A stretch of 64,000 bases of DNA from Rana temporaria (taxonomy: Eukaryota; Chordata; Amphibia; Anura; Ranidae), in NCBI RefSeq assembly GCF_905171775.1, contig NC_053492.1, positions 189,555,317-189,619,316 on the forward strand, given 5' to 3'. The notes under the pieces are model-generated. The model did not search any database, was not told where the DNA came from, and worked only from the letters and a program-made list of their open reading frames with translations. The number at the start of each line of letters is the position of its first letter. The first letter of the stretch is position 1. This document shows positions 1 through 9,962 of this stretch, piece by piece. Made by a program: the position numbers and the translations under genes.

Positions 1-353
1 GATAAATTCAAATGACAGATGGTATAGAGATTGTACAATCAGATTGTGCTATGTAGGGTCAACAAACATATAACTGAAAAATAAAAGAAATATAGACTGT
101 AACTGTCCTTTGATCTTCTTTAGTAAAATCCATGATCATATGAAAAGGTAATAATGATAAACTAACTATATGAATGCTGAGGCATCATTGGCTTACCATG
201 GTTAGGCAGGATAGAAATTAGCAATGAAATAATAAGAGCCCAAAATAATTGGTTGATTAATCGCACATTTTGATAAATTTACTGTATGTCCATTTCTTAT
301 TCTTTATCATCTATTTATTTTACTTAATAATATTATGTTATTTTAGTGTTATA
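1..353. other. AT-rich sequence, nothing recognised
   Basis: This stretch is AT-rich and has no long frame, tandem repeat or recognisable element end. It lies downstream of the last visible MAM exon on the minus strand, so it is probably intron. The missing last third of the MAM domain was looked for here and not seen. Confidence 0.5.
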
Positions 354-612
354 ATCTAACCACTTCAGCTCTGGAAGGTTTTACCACCTTCATGACCAGA
401 CCATGTTTGCTTTTTAGCACTGTGCTACCTTAACTGGTAATTGCGCGGTCATGCAACGCTGTACCCAAACAAAATGTTTATGATCACCGCTGGATTTGTT
501 ATTTTTTATTATATAGATGAATTAAAGATTGAACATTTTGAAAAAATATATTTTTTTACTTTCTGCTATAAAAAATATCCAATGAAAAAAATGTAAAAAT
601 CGAGTTTCTTCA
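354..612 (-). mobile_element. TTAA-family MITE, truncated end fragment
   Basis: The fragment opens with the AACCACTTCAG terminal motif and then shows family landmarks: a 'ttcatgaccagaccatg' block, 'aattgcgcggtcatgcaacg' and an AT-rich interior. It is the reverse orientation of the family copies at 7922-8575 and 31314-32295. The other end and the GC-rich half are missing, so it is a non-mobile relic. Assigning it to the same family as the intact copies is based on shared internal blocks. Confidence 0.7.
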
Positions 613-617
613 AAACA

Positions 618-934
618 TTAAAGCGGAGTTCCACCCAAAAATTGAACTTCCTCTTGAAGTGAAAGTGACCCCCTGGGGGGGGGAGCGAAAACCCTGTTTT
701 TAGAGGGTTTCAGCTCCTACTTCCTCCCTGGGCACCGCGGCGCCAGAAGGAAGGTTTACTGCCCACAGTAGTGATTCTGGCGCCGCGGAGAGGAGGGGGA
801 GATGAGCGGGGCTTTGTTCTCCCCGCATCCCTGGACCTGGGACAGGTGAGTGTCCGATTATTAAAAGTCAGCAGCTGCAGTATTTGTAGCTGCTGACTTG
901 TAATATTTATTTTTTAGTAGGAACTCCGCTTTAA
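618..934. mobile_element. TTAA-flanked MITE with AAGCGGAGTTCC termini
   Basis: The element begins TTAAAGCGGAGTTCC and ends GGAACTCCGCTTTAA, which are perfect inverted termini bounded by TTAA. It has no coding capacity. The interior holds a G-run, a GC-rich block and a 'cagcagctgcag' palindrome. The TTAA boundary suggests mobilisation by a piggyBac-type transposase, which is inference. Related sequences occur at 1062-1460 and 45245-45670. Confidence 0.75.
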
Positions 935-941
935 GGCTAAA

Positions 942-1072
942 ATCTTGGCTAATTTGAGTTTCACTATTTTGAGAATAGTGCTCATTAATCTCTCCTTTTA
1001 AGTTGACTGTGGGGAAATCGTGTAGGAGGACAGAAAATAATAAAACTATCTGTCCTGCCAAACACATTTGGC
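942..1072 (+). repeat. Local repeat copy 1, partner at 2502-2590
   Basis: The blocks 'aaaatcttggctaatttgag' and 'aataaaactatctgtcctgc' occur here and again in the same order at 2502-2590. The second copy has an internal deletion. This is either an old local duplication or two members of one unnamed family. Confidence 0.7.
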
Positions 1073-1460
1073 ATGTAATTTTTTTTTTTGGGGGGGGAGT
1101 GGGGGCTTCAGTAGGAGTGGGACTTCCTGTCCCACTTCCTCCTTCCGCCCAGGGACCACTTAGGCGATACGTCATATGGCCTACGGCGGCCCCTCCCTGT
1201 AGGCGATCGTCTGACCACTCACAGAGCGCAGCGCCGCGTGTGCATGCGCAGTGAGTGCCTGGCCGTGAAGCCGAAAACTGTCACGACCGGGTGCCCACAG
1301 TTAGAATGGAGTTGCCGGCGGAGAGGGGGGGAGAGGAGCGGAGCTCCGGGCGGTGCGTCGCTGTACAGTGAAGCGGGTAAGTGTATGTTTATTAAAAGCC
1401 AGCAGCTATGCTTTTTGTAGCTGCTGACTTTTAATAAACATAAAAAAAACTCTGCTTTAA
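1062..1460. mobile_element. MITE related to the 618-934 element, left end unclear
   Basis: The right end reads 'aactctgctttaa', a variant of the AAGCGGAGTTCC terminus. Before it sits a 'cagcagctatgc...gtagctgctg' stem like that of the 618-934 copy. The left part is a T/G-run followed by GC-rich sequence, and its terminus cannot be fixed. Short open frames across it come from GC-rich repeat sequence and are not called as genes. Confidence 0.55.
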
Positions 1461-2024
1461 ATGTGTGCCAAACAAGTGTAATGTGCTACTTTTTACAAAA
1501 AATCTCTGCTGCTTTGCAGGGAGAAGAAACAAAGAGATTGTTCAGTCTGTACAGAGCCCTGTGTGGTTTGTCAACACAGGACTCTAGGCTGTGATTGGAC
1601 ATAGCCGATCAGCAAACACTGGCCATCATTAGCTGGTACCTGCCGACAAAACCCTGCTGTGTTTAATCACAGTTCCCTGTACCCTGGTACATTACTGTGC
1701 CTGTAGAAGCCGCCCATCTGCAATACAGTCCTGGAGGACTAAACAGGGCCAATTTTTAGCTTTGGATAAAGTCAAGAATTGCTATTCAGATTTTCATTGC
1801 TATCTGTAATACAATTAAGATTTGTTGTTCCTTTCTGGGTGATCACCTCAACTGGGATGCAAACAGCAATAAAACTCTGACAACGTTTCTAACCATTGCC
1901 CTCACTTAGTGAAGCTTAAAAAAAAAAATTGTTCCCCACTGTTTCAGATTTTAAGAGAGACAGTTTATTTTTCCACAGTCAAATTGAAATAAAAATGTAA
2001 CTTTAGAGAAGTAAAATTGTTTAC
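1461..2024. other. Probable intron of the MAM-domain gene
   Basis: This interval directly follows the donor site of the 2025-2287 exon on the minus strand. I looked on the minus strand for the final MAM segment (an I-A-I-D-D-type motif and terminal Cys) and did not find it. The next exon must lie outside the window or be too diverged to see. Confidence 0.5.
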
Positions 2025-2287
2025 CTGAATAGAGTTCTGTCTTGGTGATAGAAATGTCACTGAGCCATAAAGCCAATCTGGACCTTGTAGTCCTGTCCTT
2101 TGCCAAACCACATGTGTGCCTGTGTCATCTTTAACTAGAACTTTTAACTGATGTTCAGTTTCTGTTCCACTCATGTGATACCAAAAATCTATACATACAT
2201 CACTATGGATGGACAGGATTGTGCTGTCAAGCCTTTGATTGTCCCCTGGGATGAGATTAGTTGCCTCTTGATAGACATAATAACCAA
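2025..2287 (-). CDS. MAM domain, middle exon (zonadhesin-like protein)
   Basis: This 263-nt internal exon is bounded by a polypyrimidine acceptor ('cttttctttaag' on the minus strand) and a CAG|GTAA donor at 2024. It enters with two bases completing a split codon and leaves in phase 0. The translation starts GYYVYQEATN, the classic MAM 'G.Y.Y.E' strand. It then has DVCIDFWYHMSG, the MAM 'C..F.Y.M.G' core, and later VVWQRTGLQGPDWL, the 'W...G.....W' strand. MAM domains are extracellular adhesion modules of about 170 residues in receptors and zonadhesins. The last third of the domain, with its final cysteine, is not in the window. The residue pattern is closest, from memory, to zonadhesin MAM repeats; MALRD1 or another multi-MAM protein is possible. 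Confidence 0.87.
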
Positions 2288-2501
2288 CTTAAAGAAAAGA
2301 AAAGAGTTATTAGCACGATAAATTGTATATATTATTGCCTATATTATTTGAAGTAATATTTGTAACTATATATCACTTTAAATTGGCATGGTTTCCTTTT
2401 AAAAATTATCAAAATTTCTCAAAAATTCAGGAGCCCTCCCAAAACTGTGATAAGATATAGAAACTCATTAACCTTTTACCAATAAACTACATGAGATGTA
2501 A

Positions 2502-2590
2502 CAAAATCTTGGCTAATTTGAGTTTCACTCAATCTCTCCTAAAAACAATAAACAATAGAAAACAATAAAACTATCTGTCCTGCCAAACAT
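2502..2590 (+). repeat. Local repeat copy 2, partner at 942-1072
   Basis: This has the same ordered blocks as 942-1072 with about 40 nt missing between them. It lies in the intron between the two MAM exons. Confidence 0.7.
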
Positions 2591-2593
2591 TTT

Positions 2594-3130
2594 TAAAGGA
2601 CAAGTAGGGCCAAAGCTCATCTGACCCTATTTATCCTGTGGATCACAGGAGTGCACTTAGTTCTGAACTCCTGTGAGCCTGCTAAAATCTGCTGTCGGTT
2701 GATGTCACTTAGCCTGTTCAGGCTCTGGAGGGATCCCAACTTTAATGTCTAGATCAGGGGTCTCAAACTGGCAGCCCTCCAGCTGTTGAAAAACTACAAA
2801 TCTCATCATGCCTCTGCCTGTGGAAGTCATGCTTGTAACTGTGAGCCTTGCAATGCCTCATGGGACTTGTAGTTTCACAGCAGCTGGAGGGCCTCAATTT
2901 GAGACCCCGTGTCTTGATCCACCCAAATGCCTTTGACTGGCAGATGGATCAGCCTCCCAGTGTGCTGCTGAGAGACTGAGACAGCCGCTCACCTGTCCCA
3001 CAGCCTGGAGCTCCCGTGAGCACTGACAGTCACTGTTCTCTGCACACTGGTGATAGAGAACTGAGCTATCAGTGGTCTTTGATCGTTTGGTTCTCGGTCT
3101 TAGAGGCGGTGGGAACAGATGCAGTATTGG
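2594..3130. repeat. Unclassified interspersed repeat carrying a hAT MITE
   Basis: The block starts 'aaaggacaagtagggcca' and includes 'ggatcacaggagtgcactta'. A similar arrangement in reverse appears near 44390-44530 ('tcacagaagtgcactcctat', 'cttctcctttaaga'). It is interrupted by the small hAT-type element at 2755-2910. I cannot place it in a named family. Confidence 0.5.
2755..2910. mobile_element. hAT-type MITE with 8-bp target duplication
   Basis: The element opens CAGGGGTCTCAAACTGG and closes with the near-complement 'caatttgagaccccgt'. Its two halves are mutually complementary ('ccctccagctgttg' against 'cagctggaggg'). It is flanked by GTCTAGAT on the left and GTCTTGAT on the right, an 8-bp duplication with one change. 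This matches the hAT superfamily. It is non-autonomous. A relative lies at 9692-9839. Confidence 0.82.
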
Positions 3131-3228
3131 ACCATTTCATCCACCTACGTTAGCATGATTGTGTGTTTTTTAATCCCACACTTCTCTTTTAAAAGAACGA
3201 TTGTCATGATATGCTGAATTGATCTTAC

Positions 3229-3381
3229 ATCCATCAGGATAGTCCCCATTTGGACCTGTAATTAGTGTTGGCGTTTTCCCTCTTGCTCTGATCCAGTCTG
3301 CCTCATCAAGTTCACCATAGCTTTGCTTCCAGTCACAAAATGGCCTAGCATTGTCATTGAAGTTGCAATAACTTATATAAT
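3229..3381 (-). CDS. MAM domain, N-terminal exon (zonadhesin-like protein)
   Basis: This 153-nt exon has a polypyrimidine acceptor ending CAG at 3384-3382 and a donor GGAT|GTAAGA at 3228. Translation gives ISYCNFNDNARPFCDWKQ, the MAM signature C.F.....FCDW. It continues EADWIRARGKTPTLITGPNG, the 'DW.R..G.TP...TGP.GD' block. The exon starts two bases into a codon completed by the final G of the 8931-8974 exon. Its last base pairs in phase with the TT opening the 2025-2287 exon, giving an uninterrupted '..YPDGF|GYY..' join. The phase matching across three exons is strong evidence of a real spliced gene. The 'N.RPFCDW' wording favours a zonadhesin-like protein over meprin or receptor phosphatase MAMs, but this is from memory. 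Confidence 0.88.
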
Positions 3382-3384
3382 CTG

Positions 3385-4560
3385 AAAAATAAAGTAAAAG
3401 TAAATAATTATTAATTAGTATGAACACGGCACCTGGTCAGCATGCCCTTACTCTCATCGTCATTATACAAAGCATCAACATTTACATTGAAAAAAAAAAA
3501 TGTTATACCGTACTCAAAACCTGGAGTTCTCCTATAAATTGTACATATTAAACTGCCCACTCATGCAAGCACACAGTTTGCATCCACGCGTATGTCTGTA
3601 CAAAGTCAAAATAAAGTCAAAATGTGTACTTTAAAGTCTGTGTCTGCACCAACGTTGTTGCCTAGTAGTGCTTTGTTTGTGTTTAGATTTTCCCCTGGCC
3701 TTGAATTAATCAATCATAAGGCAGTGGAGACGGCACAGATGTAGAATGACCTTGGTCATTAGTGATTCTGAGCGGCTAAGGGCCAAGGTCATTCTGCATC
3801 TGCAATACTGCCACTGCCGAGTGAATGATGGATTTAGCCACGGGGGAAAATATTTTTAAAAAAGAGCTACTAGGCAATGATATAAAACTGTATGCCGTAT
3901 GGATCTGAATGCAATGTTTTATATACCTGTGTGAATAAGCCCTTACAAAACAAATCCCATTTTTGGTGAGTCTGCTATATGCTGCTTTCAGAAAGGTGAT
4001 GTCACTGGCGCAAAATGCTTTTAGCTACACTGCTGAATGACCAGCAACCAACTCTTCTTATTGTCAGCCTCATTTGCAAACAGACACCAGAAAATTACAG
4101 CCACATACATACACATAAACTAAGGAGCAGAAAGATAAATCAGACTTTGTTGAGGGACACAGCACACTAGGTTCTGTGTTGTCTATGAGGAGTAGAGAAT
4201 GTTTGAAATTAATGTTCATCTATCTTAGTGAATAATGGGAAGCTTTATTAATAACCCAATAATATTTAAGGGGAAAATGTTTAATTTTGCTTGCATATGC
4301 CTGGATAATAGTGATCCCCTTGATGTAGAATTAAAAGCAAAACTTTTCCCCATTGGGGAGATTTACCTAAACTTCTTGTCCCGTATCCAAAACAGAAGAG
4401 GAGATGCCTTCAAAGAGAGGGAATCCCTGATTGTCACCAGGGTTAACAGAACATGCGTTCTTTTTGGAAGTTTTTTCCTCTAATCTAGTTGTCGTGACAA
4501 CCAACAATTTTAGATTTTCTCTCACTTTCACTACAATGATAATGGTAAACATCACAAATT
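3385..4560. other. Intron sequence with an imperfect inverted repeat
   Basis: No exon or named element was recognised. A decayed inverted repeat spans 3719-3815: 'aaggcagtggagacggcaca' and 'tagaatgaccttgg' on the left answer 'ccaaggtcattctg' and 'actgccactgcc' on the right, around a loop of about 27 nt. The rest is AT-rich single-copy-looking DNA. Confidence 0.5.
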
Positions 4561-4562
4561 GA

Positions 4563-6170
4563 GTTGGGGCGAAACACCCCCCCCCCACCGTTTTGTTTGT
4601 GCCAGAACTCTCAAACACTGCAAAAGTTCGGACCTGCAAGCTAATATGCAAGCTATTGGGCATTAAAAGGGTATGGGGGCACAGGTACTGCCCCCCTGCC
4701 CGAAAGCACCTTGTCCCCATGCTGGTACAAAGGCCTCTTCCCGACAACCCTGGGCTGTGTTTGTGGGGGTCTGTGGGGAGGGAGCTTATCAGAATCTTAT
4801 CCCTGTCCCCCCGTCCCCATGTGAATGAGTACCTTTACCCATTCACCCAAAAAGTATCAAAAATAAATAAAAACACACACAGTTTTTGACAATTCCTTTA
4901 TTAAAAAAATAAATACAAATTCCCTCAATGTAGATCTATCATTCTTTTTATTTTTCCGAGCGGTGGCAGTGGCATAGTGATTGATGATGGATCTACATCG
5001 GGGGGACATTTATTTTTTTAATAAAGGAATTGCAAAGAGTTTGAGTATAGCCTCAGATTGGTTTAATTAGAAAAAGTAAAATGTACCATCATCCGAAATT
5101 AGTTAGGAAAAAGAGGGGGACCAGGAATAGAGGGGTAGCAGCTGCTAGTACCGCAGACTCACGCAAACTATTACCCAGTAAATTGTGTATCGATGGACTT
5201 TCTCGGTACTGATAACATGAGTCAATATAATAAAAAAAATCATCTATATATATAAAACTCAACGTGTGTGTGTATGTATGTATGTTCCATCATCACGTCC
5301 AAACGGCTAAAGATATTAACATGAAACTTGGCACACATGTTACTTATATGTCAGCAACAAACATAGGATAGGTGGTTTAACCCTTACCCACCCCCATTTG
5401 CCATGGTCGAGGTTTTTCTTTAAAGTCCCATTCAACTCTATGGGAAATACATGTTACTTCATAACTTCCAAACGGCTGTAGATATTTCGATAACACTTGG
5501 TCACATGTTACTTATATGTCCACTTAAACTATAGGATAGTTAATTTATCCCTTAACTACCCCCATTTGTGAGGGTCGGGGTTTTTGTTTAAAGTCCCATG
5601 CAAATCAATGGGAAATGTATGTTCCCACATAACTTCTGTACGCCTGGAGATATTTCAATAATACCTGGTACACATATTACTTATATGCCAAATAAAAATA
5701 TATGACAGTTAAATTAACCCTTACCTACACCCTTATATAAAAGATGGGTATATTCATATTACTATGATTTTCCTCCCCAAAAGGTTAAGATAGGAAGACC
5801 GGGCAACGCCGGGTATTCAGCTAGTTATACATAAAAACATACTGTTTTCTATATATAAAAAAAGGCTAGGGCTAACGACCTCACTTAAAGATACAGGTAG
5901 AGGTTCCTCTAGGACTCCTCCTCACAACCTCAGATACCCTACGGCGTTTTCTGTCTGTAATAATATTGACTCGTGTTATCAATAAAGGAATTGTCAAAAA
6001 CTGTGTGTGTTTATATTTCTATTTGACACTTTTTTGGGTGAATGAGTAGGGGTACAATGCCCAGAGTTGTAGGGAAGAGGCCCTTGTCCTCTCTGCCCCA
6101 AAGCATCTCCTCCTGTTGAGGGCATGTGGCCCTGGTATGGTTCAGGAGGGGTTCAATCAGAGCTTAGACT
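4563..6170. repeat. Fold-back repeat region interrupted by a Helitron
   Basis: Sequence near 4855-4905 ('aaacacacacagtttttgac', 'aattcctttatt') is answered in reverse complement near 5982-6015 ('aataaaggaattgtcaaaaa', 'ctgtgtgtgtt'). An inner pair is 'gataacatgagtcaatat' at 5210 and 'atattgactcgtgttatc' at 5965. The 6065-6160 block ('gaggcccttgtcctc', 'gttgagggcatgtggcc') is the same family as the large fold-back at 58930-60090. The Helitron at 5243-5824 sits inside. Confidence 0.55.
5243..5824 (+). mobile_element. Non-autonomous Helitron inserted at an A|T site
   Basis: The element starts TCTATATATATAAAACTC and ends with a short CCGG...CCGG hairpin ('gaccgggcaacgccgggt') followed by CTAG. 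The neighbouring bases are A at 5242 and T at 5825. A 5' TC, a 3' hairpin, terminal CTAG, insertion between A and T and no target duplication are the standard Helitron signature. It has no Rep/helicase gene. The body consists of about two and a half diverged copies of a roughly 170-nt unit, each with 'aacttccaaacggct'-like, 'ttacttatatgtc' and 'aaagtccca' motifs. A (TG)n/(TATG)n run lies near the 5' end. Confidence 0.87.
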
Positions 6171-6903
6171 ACACTTTGCAGTGCCGAGCGATCAAGCAAT
6201 GTCCCAACTCCAATGACAAATAGAGAGGGTGCCCTAAAAGAGGCACAGACAGCAATGAAAACCCACCAGGTGTTCTACCTTCTCCTTACCCTATCCAAAA
6301 CTAAAAAATAAAAATAAAAAGTTTTGCTTTTAGTTTTCCTTTTATCACAAACTTAAGTAAACATTAATTTTGTTAATGAGACACAGGTCCCCATCCATCC
6401 ACCCACCTATATTTATCTTGCCAGCACTCCTCTGTTGCGTCTTCCTTTGTCGCAGCACATTACCGAGTGCTTCCAGGTATAGGGGAGCATGTGACCTCTT
6501 ACTCTGGCACAGTGCTTAGGTCTAGCAGCCAATAGCTAAGCTTGAACACTGTCACAGTATGGGTGATTTCATTGCTTCCTCTAGTGCCTGCCCCCAGCTG
6601 ACATAAGGGATTTTAGCACTGGCTACATCGGGGAATTAGAAGTAGGGGGAAACGCTGGCAAGATGAGTTTAGTTGGGTCGGGCGGCCCCCTTTGCAAAGA
6701 CACTGTCACTTTGCTCTGCATGCGCAATTTGAAAGCTTCCTCTAAAGTAAACAGTATCTACCCTTTTAATAAATCAAACAAATATGTTAATGGAAACCTA
6801 ACTAGCATATATAATTATGAAGACAGTCATTATAAATGGAAATTACAAATCCAAATTATAACCAGGGCACTAGAAAAAATGTTTCTGCCACGCCATCTTC
6901 AGA
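6171..6903. other. No gene recognised
   Basis: This mixed sequence lies between the fold-back repeat and the palindrome cluster. An 81-codon frame at 6663-6908 has no recognisable domain or splice context and is not called. Confidence 0.45.
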
Positions 6904-7186
6904 CATAAATGGGAGAAAATAAATTCTGGTAAAAAAATACTACAAAAGCAAGAAAAAAACAGCAAACAGTGGGGTAATAGAGCTAACTAGTTTCACATTG
7001 ATAACCAATGCTTAGTCATAGCTATCACTGAGCATTGGTTATCAATGTGAAACTAGTTAGCTCTATTAACCCACTGTTTGCTGTTTTTTTCTTGCTTTTG
7101 TAGTATTTTTTACCAGAATAAAAGGCACCACCTTTTTACCTTTTATTGGAGTGCGGCTGTCCAAAATTTATTTTCTCCCATTTATG
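6904..7186. repeat. Long inverted repeat with 18-nt loop
   Basis: The left arm ends at 7012 and the right arm begins at 7031. 'gataaccaatgct' is mirrored by 'agcattggttatc', and the pairing continues outward through 'gtttgctgttttttt'. A second outer arm, 'cataaatgggagaaaataaa' at 6904, is mirrored at 7167-7186. The right side carries about 47 extra nt (7120-7166). The arms are nearly identical, suggesting a young fold-back element or MITE; no target duplication was identified. Confidence 0.85.
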
Positions 7187-7481
7187 CTCTGTGCATTGCC
7201 TGCACCCATTGGATTTTGGGCTATTTTATTCACCACTGAGGTACATCATCTGGAGCGGCAGTTCCTTCTTTTTATTGCCATCTTCAGACATCTTTCCTTT
7301 TTGTAATTGTGTACACTTGTGTGCAATGTCAAATTTAGGTATCTTATTAGGAAACCTTCTCATTGTTACGTGTAATGACTGTTTAACTACTTGCCGAGCA
7401 GAAAATTTAATAAAGCATAGAGTGTGCACAAAGAATATTATAATGGGTAGCCAAAAGCATTACCGTCCCTAAAAATAAGGA
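7187..7481. other. Spacer between two palindromes, nothing recognised
   Basis: An open frame crosses this interval on each strand, but neither shows a recognisable domain and both overlap repeat ends. Confidence 0.4.
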
Positions 7482-7920
7482 TATATATATTATCCCAGTA
7501 AGGGATGGGGCATGGGACTGTACGAATGCAGTTGGATAGTTCTGAGACCACAGAAACCGTACACCAGAAACAGTTTACAGATAAAAAGATATATTTTAAT
7601 CTTACATATTATATACATACAAAAATTGAATAAAATCAAATATTGTATTGAGTTTCACCAATAGTTGATTGTTGAGATATTATATACAGTAGAATGTCCA
7701 ATGGACATTCTACTGTATATAATATCTCAACAATCAACTATTGGTGAAACTCAATACAATATTTGATTTTATTCTATTTTTGTATGTATATAATATGTAA
7801 GATTAAAATATATCTTTTTATCTGTAAACTGTTTCTGGTGTACGGTTTCTGTGGTCTCAGAACTATCCAACTGCATTTGTACAGTCCCATGCCCCATCCC
7901 TTACTGGGATAATATATATA
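7482..7920. repeat. 439-bp near-perfect palindrome with 1-nt centre
   Basis: The two arms, 7482-7700 and 7702-7920, are reverse complements around a single A at 7701. The centre reads 'gaatgtccaatggacattc'. I found two mismatches over about 219 paired positions: 'tacgaatgc' against 'gcatttgta', and 'ttgaataaa' against 'tttattcta'. There is no coding potential. The right arm runs directly into a TTAA-family MITE that lacks its usual TTAACCA start. It could be a young fold-back transposon or a recent inverted duplication. A fold-back assembly artefact is also possible. Confidence 0.9.
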
Positions 7921-7921
7921 T

Positions 7922-8575
7922 ACTTGCCCAGCAGCCGCCGCAGTTATACAGCGGCAGGTCGGCTCCCCTGCGAGAGAGCCCGTAGCTATACCTCGGCTCT
8001 CAAAGCGGCCACTAGGGGCGCATGCGCACCGCCGGAGGCACGCGCATGCCCCCCGCTTGTCCCTGACTCCCGTGCACGTGCCCAGCGGGCACGATCACCG
8101 CCGGGCACCCGCGATTGCACATTACAGAGCGAGGACCGGGAGCTGTGTGTGTAAACACACAGTTCCTGGTCCTGTCAGGGGAGAAATGCCTGACCGTCTG
8201 TTCATACAATGTATGAACAGCGATCGGTCATTTCCCCTAGTGAGGCCACCCCCCCTACAGTTAGAACACACCCATGGAACATACTTTACCCCTTCCCCGC
8301 CCCCTACAGGTTAACCCCTTCCCTGCCAGTGGCATTTTTATAGTAATCCAATGCATTTTTATAGCACTGATCGCTATAAAAATGCCAATGGTCCCAAAAA
8401 AGGTGATCAAATACCACCAAAAGAAATCTCTATTTGTAGGAAAAAAAAGACGCCAATTTTGTTTGGGAGCCACGTCGCACGACCGCGCAATTGTCAGTTA
8501 AAGCGACGCAGTGCCAAATCGTAAAAAGTGCTCTGGTCTTTGACCAGCAATATGGTCCGGGGGTTAAGTGGTTAA
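7922..8575 (+). mobile_element. TTAA-family MITE, internally deleted, left end lost
   Basis: The right terminus is 'gggggttaagtggttaa', ending at TTAA 8572-8575. Family landmarks present are 'gcggcaggtcggctc', a long hairpin at 8132-8173 around 'gtgtgtgtaaacacac', a second hairpin at 8191-8230, 'ttaaccccttccctgccagt' and 'tggtctttgaccagcaatat'. The AT-rich centre found in longer copies is mostly deleted near 8390-8410. The left TTAACCACT terminus is replaced by the palindrome's arm. It is non-coding. Confidence 0.85.
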
Positions 8576-8930
8576 AATTGTACCTACTATCTATTTTATT
8601 AAAAGAGAAAAATGGCTAAGGATTAGCTAAGGAAAAAAATGATTACATGCTCACTATCACAGGGCAAAGTATCATTTTTATTGGAATCATGTTTGCTGAT
8701 TTACAGATATAATCCACAGTATTGTTATTACAAAGTTTAGCAATAAGGAAAGTCATTCTGCTTCTTTCTTAATCACTGATAACTGATATATTTCTTTATT
8801 GCAACTACGTGACAATACATTAGGGGACAGAAAATTTGAAGGCAAATGAATACATACTGAATGTTATGGATATATAAAGTATGTAGTGATAATAAAAATA
8901 ATGTTAAAAACATTCTAAAATGATAATTAC
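8576..8930. other. Intron, AT-rich
   Basis: This AT-rich interval follows the 8931-8974 exon donor on the minus strand. I see no repeat or exon in it. Confidence 0.5.
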
Positions 8931-8974
8931 CAGCATAGGGATTCCAATCATTTGATGCATCATCTTGATTCACA
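8931..8974 (-). CDS. 44-nt linker exon upstream of the MAM domain
   Basis: A short exon lies between a strong acceptor ('gtgttttctttgcag' on the minus strand) and the donor CTG|GTAATT. The frame that joins the next exon reads VNQDDASNDWNPYA and its last base completes the Asp codon of the 3229-3381 exon. It encodes a hydrophilic linker before the MAM module with no domain signature of its own. The call rests on splice sites plus phase agreement. Upstream exons were not found at higher coordinates. Confidence 0.72.
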
Positions 8975-8978
8975 CTGC

Positions 8979-9690
8979 AAAGAAAACACACAATTGTCAT
9001 AACAATTATTTTAGTTAATTATAGCATTTTTTCATTAAAACCCTACTGATGTGATCTACTTTATTATGTTAATCTGAATTATACCTCCTAGTTTTCAGGA
9101 GTCAGGACCTTGGCACAGTAGTTGTCCCTTACTAGTAAAGAGGCATCAACCCATACATACTGTATACTTACCACATTGTGGATATATACCACCATGTGAA
9201 GGGCACTGTTACCTTTTAGAGTGTTACTAAACCCAGGACCCTGCATTCACTATATCTGGTTTTCCACAGTACACAGAAGATGGAAATGCAATTATTTTAG
9301 TAAATATAAACCACTAAATAGATTTTATCATCAGCAGTATATAGCAGCCTTGTGACATCTATCGGTGCCTGGTTAAAGCTTGTAGGAGGAGTTTTCATGC
9401 TGCACTGGCTGTCCTATCAGGATACAGGACCCCTGACCTTCTGTCTGGACAGTGCTGATTGGTCCTGTGTTGATTACATGCACTCCCCAAGAAAGAAAAA
9501 AACTCTCTAGCAATACACACCAAGCTGAGCATGAGCAGCCTGACTCCAGTAACTCTGTCCTATCCAGACATGGGGCATGGCAAAAGGGTGAGGATCTGTG
9601 CATAGAGGATCAAACACACTTTAAAAAAATGCATAGTATTAACCCCTTAGGTTCCAAAGTGAGTATTACAAGCATGCTTTACTGCTTATA
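8979..9690. other. No gene recognised
   Basis: This is probable intron of the minus-strand MAM gene or its 5' flank. Opposed open frames around 9373-9745 have no recognisable motif. Confidence 0.45.
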
Positions 9691-9691
9691 C

Positions 9692-9839
9692 CAGGGATCT
9701 ACAAACTACGGCCCTCCAGCTGTTGTGGAACTACACATCCCATAAGGCATTGTAACACCCTGACATTCACAGACATGACTAGGCATGATGGGAATTGTAG
9801 TTCCTGAACAACTGGAGGGCCATAGTTTGAAGACCTCTG
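9692..9839. mobile_element. hAT-type MITE with near-perfect 8-bp target duplication
   Basis: The element opens CAGGGATCTACAAACTACGG and closes 'catagtttgaagacctctg'. The interior halves are complementary ('gccctccagctgttg' against 'caactggagggc'; 'actacacatcccat' against 'atgggaattgtagt'). The flanks are GCTTATAC and TCTTATAC, an 8-bp duplication with one change. It belongs to the same family as 2755-2910. Confidence 0.82.
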
Positions 9840-9962
9840 TCTTATACAAACTGGTTTTACTATTATGGGTTTAGTAACACTTTATGTACATCTCTCTTCA
9901 GAGCTGGTTAAACACACATTCAGATATATAGACATATATATGCCTGTCAGATTAAAATGACA

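Noticed and set aside
1..2024. Missing third MAM exon
   Set aside because: No minus-strand frame with the expected I-D-D and terminal Cys pattern between splice sites was found.
7146..7472. 108-codon plus frame with hydrophobic stretches
   Set aside because: No signal, domain or splice evidence; begins inside the asymmetric part of an inverted repeat.
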